Assembly: GCA_964558875.1 (NCBI GenBank)
Contig: CAZLGM010000181.1
Location: forward strand, 1-7,004
Direction: 5' to 3'
DNA: 7,004 nucleotides
Origin: CAZLGM01 sp964558875
GTDB lineage: Bacteria > Desulfobacterota > Desulfobulbia > Desulfobulbales > Desulfocapsaceae
A model generated the notes under the pieces. That model was given only the letters and a program-made list of their open reading frames with translations. It made no database searches and was not told the DNA's origin. This document shows, piece by piece, positions 5,620-7,004 of the stretch. How positions within the stretch are numbered: the stretch's first letter is position 1; every line of letters begins with the position of its first letter. The translations under genes were made by a program, and so were the position numbers.

Positions 5620-5832
5620 TTACAGTTTGATACGAAAAGCTCTTTTCCATTTGTTTCCGTTTTTCAGAAACAGCCTGTTACATTGTTTATTCTTACAGCA
5701 ATACGCCCCTCTGCCATCCATAGTTGACGAATGGTCCAGGACTGGCGCGGCGTCGCGTAATACATATCTATTCAGATTCTGTTTACTTGTTTTTTTACCA
5801 CACGTTTTACAGGTACGAAGAACCTTGCTCAC
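5620..5832 (-). CDS. ylxR: YlxR family (DUF448) RNA-binding protein
   Basis: This 70-residue basic protein matches the YlxR family, whose members sit between nusA and infB. Recent work on the Bacillus homologue (RnpM) shows binding to RNase P RNA and modulation of its activity. The family pattern is visible: LRTCKTCGKK near the N-terminus (about 5-14), LNRYVLRD (about 20-27), and the signature GRGAYCC at about 41-47 followed by a C-x4-C spacing that could bind metal or stabilise the loop. The tail is Lys/Arg-rich (KNGNKWKRAFRIKL). The start is GTG, nine bases after the nusA stop. No strong ribosome site is visible, so translation probably depends on ribosomes finishing nusA. Confidence 0.9.
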   Translation of the reverse strand: MSKVLRTCKTCGKKTSKQNLNRYVLRDAAPVLDHSSTMDGRGAYCCKNKQCNRLFLKNGNKWKRAFRIKL

Positions 5833-5841
5833 CGATCAATT

Positions 5842-7004
5842 CTACTCTTCTTCGGAAGGAACCTGTTCTTCCTGCAGCTCTTCTTCCAGCTCAGCTGTTG
5901 GTTCCTCTTCTTCCAGGTTCTCCACCATTTCCTCATCACCGGCTACTTGGTTTTCTTCCGGCTCCTGAGCCTCTTCCACCGGCTGTTCCTCAGCCGATTG
6001 TTGTCCATTTGAATCAGACTCCTCAGAAGATTCATACTCTCCGCTTTCTATTTTTTCCTTTGCGGAGTTGATAAAAAATCCTGCCATTTCATCATCAATC
6101 GCCCTGATTACAGTCAGATCTTCAATGGATGCTACAGCCATATCGCCGACAGATTTTATCTCACGTCCAAATAGCTTATCGGCCAGAGCCTCACTGATAC
6201 CCTCTATAGTGAGCAATGACTGGTAGCCTTTATCATCGAGATTGGCCCACCGCTGCTCGCTCTTGACATCAATACGCCACCCCAGAAGCTTGGAAGCCAA
6301 CCGGACGTTCTGTCCCTGACGGCCGATGGCCAATGAGAGCTGATCATCTGGAACAACCACCAGCAGCGTCTTTGCCTCTTCGTCGGCAATAACCATGCTG
6401 ACCCGGGCAGGAGCCAGGGCGTTATACACATATTTTGCCGGATCAGGGCTCCACGGAACAATATCGATACGCTCTCCCTGAAGTTCCTGAACTACATTTT
6501 GGACGCGGGAGCCTTTCATTCCGACACAGGCGCCTACCGGGTCCACATCTGTCTCCAGTGAACTCACAGCAATTTTCGCACGAAAGCCTGGATCTCTGCT
6601 GACACCCATAATCTTGACGATTCCTTCTGCAATTTCCGGTACCTCAAGATTAAACAGCTTCTCTAAGAACTCATCACATGTCCTCGACAGCAGCAATTGG
6701 GAATGTCTGCTGTTCTGCTGGACATCCAAAAGATAGGCCCGTATTCGATCTCCCTGCTTGAATGACCGTTTGGGAATCTGCTGATCCTTGGGCAATACTG
6801 CATCGGTGCGGCCGAGGTTGACGATCATATTGCCCCGTTCAAACCGCTGAACAATACCACTTACCACCTCTCCAAGCCGGTCTTTGAACAACTCGTAAAT
6901 AACCTCTTTTTCGGCATCTTTCATTCGATGGATGATAACCTGTTTGGCTGACTGAGCAGCGATTCTGCCCAGGTCTTCAATATTCTCCATCTTCTCTCCC
7001 AACT
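5842..7004 (-). CDS. nusA: Transcription termination/antitermination factor NusA, 5' end missing
   Basis: NusA binds RNA polymerase and nascent RNA and modulates pausing, termination and antitermination. About 386 residues are visible. The first ones (LGEKMENIEDLGRIAAQSAKQVI) correspond to the end of the NusA N-terminal domain, and the frame stays open to the window edge, so about 90-100 residues lie outside. Counted from 7002, an S1 domain (about 42-108) is followed by KH1 with GMKG (161-164), KH2 with IGRQGQNVRLASKLLGW (226-242), and a helix-hairpin-helix-like segment (about 264-318). The last part, 319-386, is an acidic Glu-rich tail. An ATG at 6988-6990 with GGGAG upstream looks like a start but would remove part of a conserved segment, so it is taken as internal. 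The stop is TAG, nine bases before ylxR. Confidence 0.96.
   Translation of the reverse strand, partial: LGEKMENIEDLGRIAAQSAKQVIIHRMKDAEKEVIYELFKDRLGEVVSGIVQRFERGNMIVNLGRTDAVLPKDQQIPKRSFKQGDRIRAYLLDVQQNSRHSQLLLSRTCDEFLEKLFNLEVPEIAEGIVKIMGVSRDPGFRAKIAVSSLETDVDPVGACVGMKGSRVQNVVQELQGERIDIVPWSPDPAKYVYNALAPARVSMVIADEEAKTLLVVVPDDQLSLAIGRQGQNVRLASKLLGWRIDVKSEQRWANLDDKGYQSLLTIEGISEALADKLFGREIKSVGDMAVASIEDLTVIRAIDDEMAGFFINSAKEKIESGEYESSEESDSNGQQSAEEQPVEEAQEPEENQVAGDEEMVENLEEEEPTAELEEELQEEQVPSEEE

Noticed and set aside
6988..7002. NusA starting at TTG (7000-7002) or at ATG (6988-6990), which has a GGGAG upstream
   Set aside because: The frame is open to the edge and residues around this point match the interior of NusA before the S1 domain, so the true start must lie beyond the window.

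Overview
The window is a stretch of a conserved bacterial translation and transcription operon read entirely on the minus strand. In transcription order (high to low coordinates) it holds nusA (5' end off the right edge), ylxR, infB, rbfA, an nrnA-type DHH phosphoesterase gene, truB, and the first six codons of another gene that runs off the left edge. This is the classic (rimP-)nusA-ylxR-infB-rbfA-nrnA-truB order. The base composition, the protein sequences and the presence of nrnA between rbfA and truB suggest a Desulfobacterota (former Deltaproteobacteria) genome, possibly near Desulfobulbales. That placement is inference from general appearance, not from a search. Most genes appear to start with GTG (ylxR, rbfA, nrnA, truB and the left-edge gene); only infB has a clear ATG.

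The upstream block, about 1541-7004, is tightly packed: genes overlap by 1 to about 30 nt or are separated by 9 to 44 nt. The products belong together. NusA acts in elongation and antitermination. YlxR is an RNA-binding protein linked to RNase P. IF2 does translation initiation, RbfA does 30S maturation, NrnA degrades nanoRNA and pAp, and TruB makes tRNA pseudouridine-55.

The unusual part is the truB end, about 1-1540. truB is bracketed by two copies of a non-autonomous, MITE-like element, 231-451 and 1262-1476, in opposite orientations. Each has the same perfect 13-bp terminal inverted repeat (CCTGAATCCGTGA / TCACGGATTCAGG). Each is flanked by its own 5-bp direct duplication, GTCAA for the left copy and TTTTA for the right copy, which indicates two separate transposition events. 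Each carries a 36-bp subterminal hairpin in which four base pairs differ between the copies by matched, compensatory double changes. The right copy sits 12 nt upstream of the truB start, inside the operon, and carries a short hairpin plus T8 tract in the transcribed orientation. truB itself is short (254 aa) and stops before the usual PUA region.

The leftmost 230 nt hold a candidate promoter, a 12-bp palindrome and a leader with mutually exclusive pairings. They lie ahead of a strong Shine-Dalgarno sequence and the start of the next gene, which may be rpsO by operon convention but cannot be identified from six residues.
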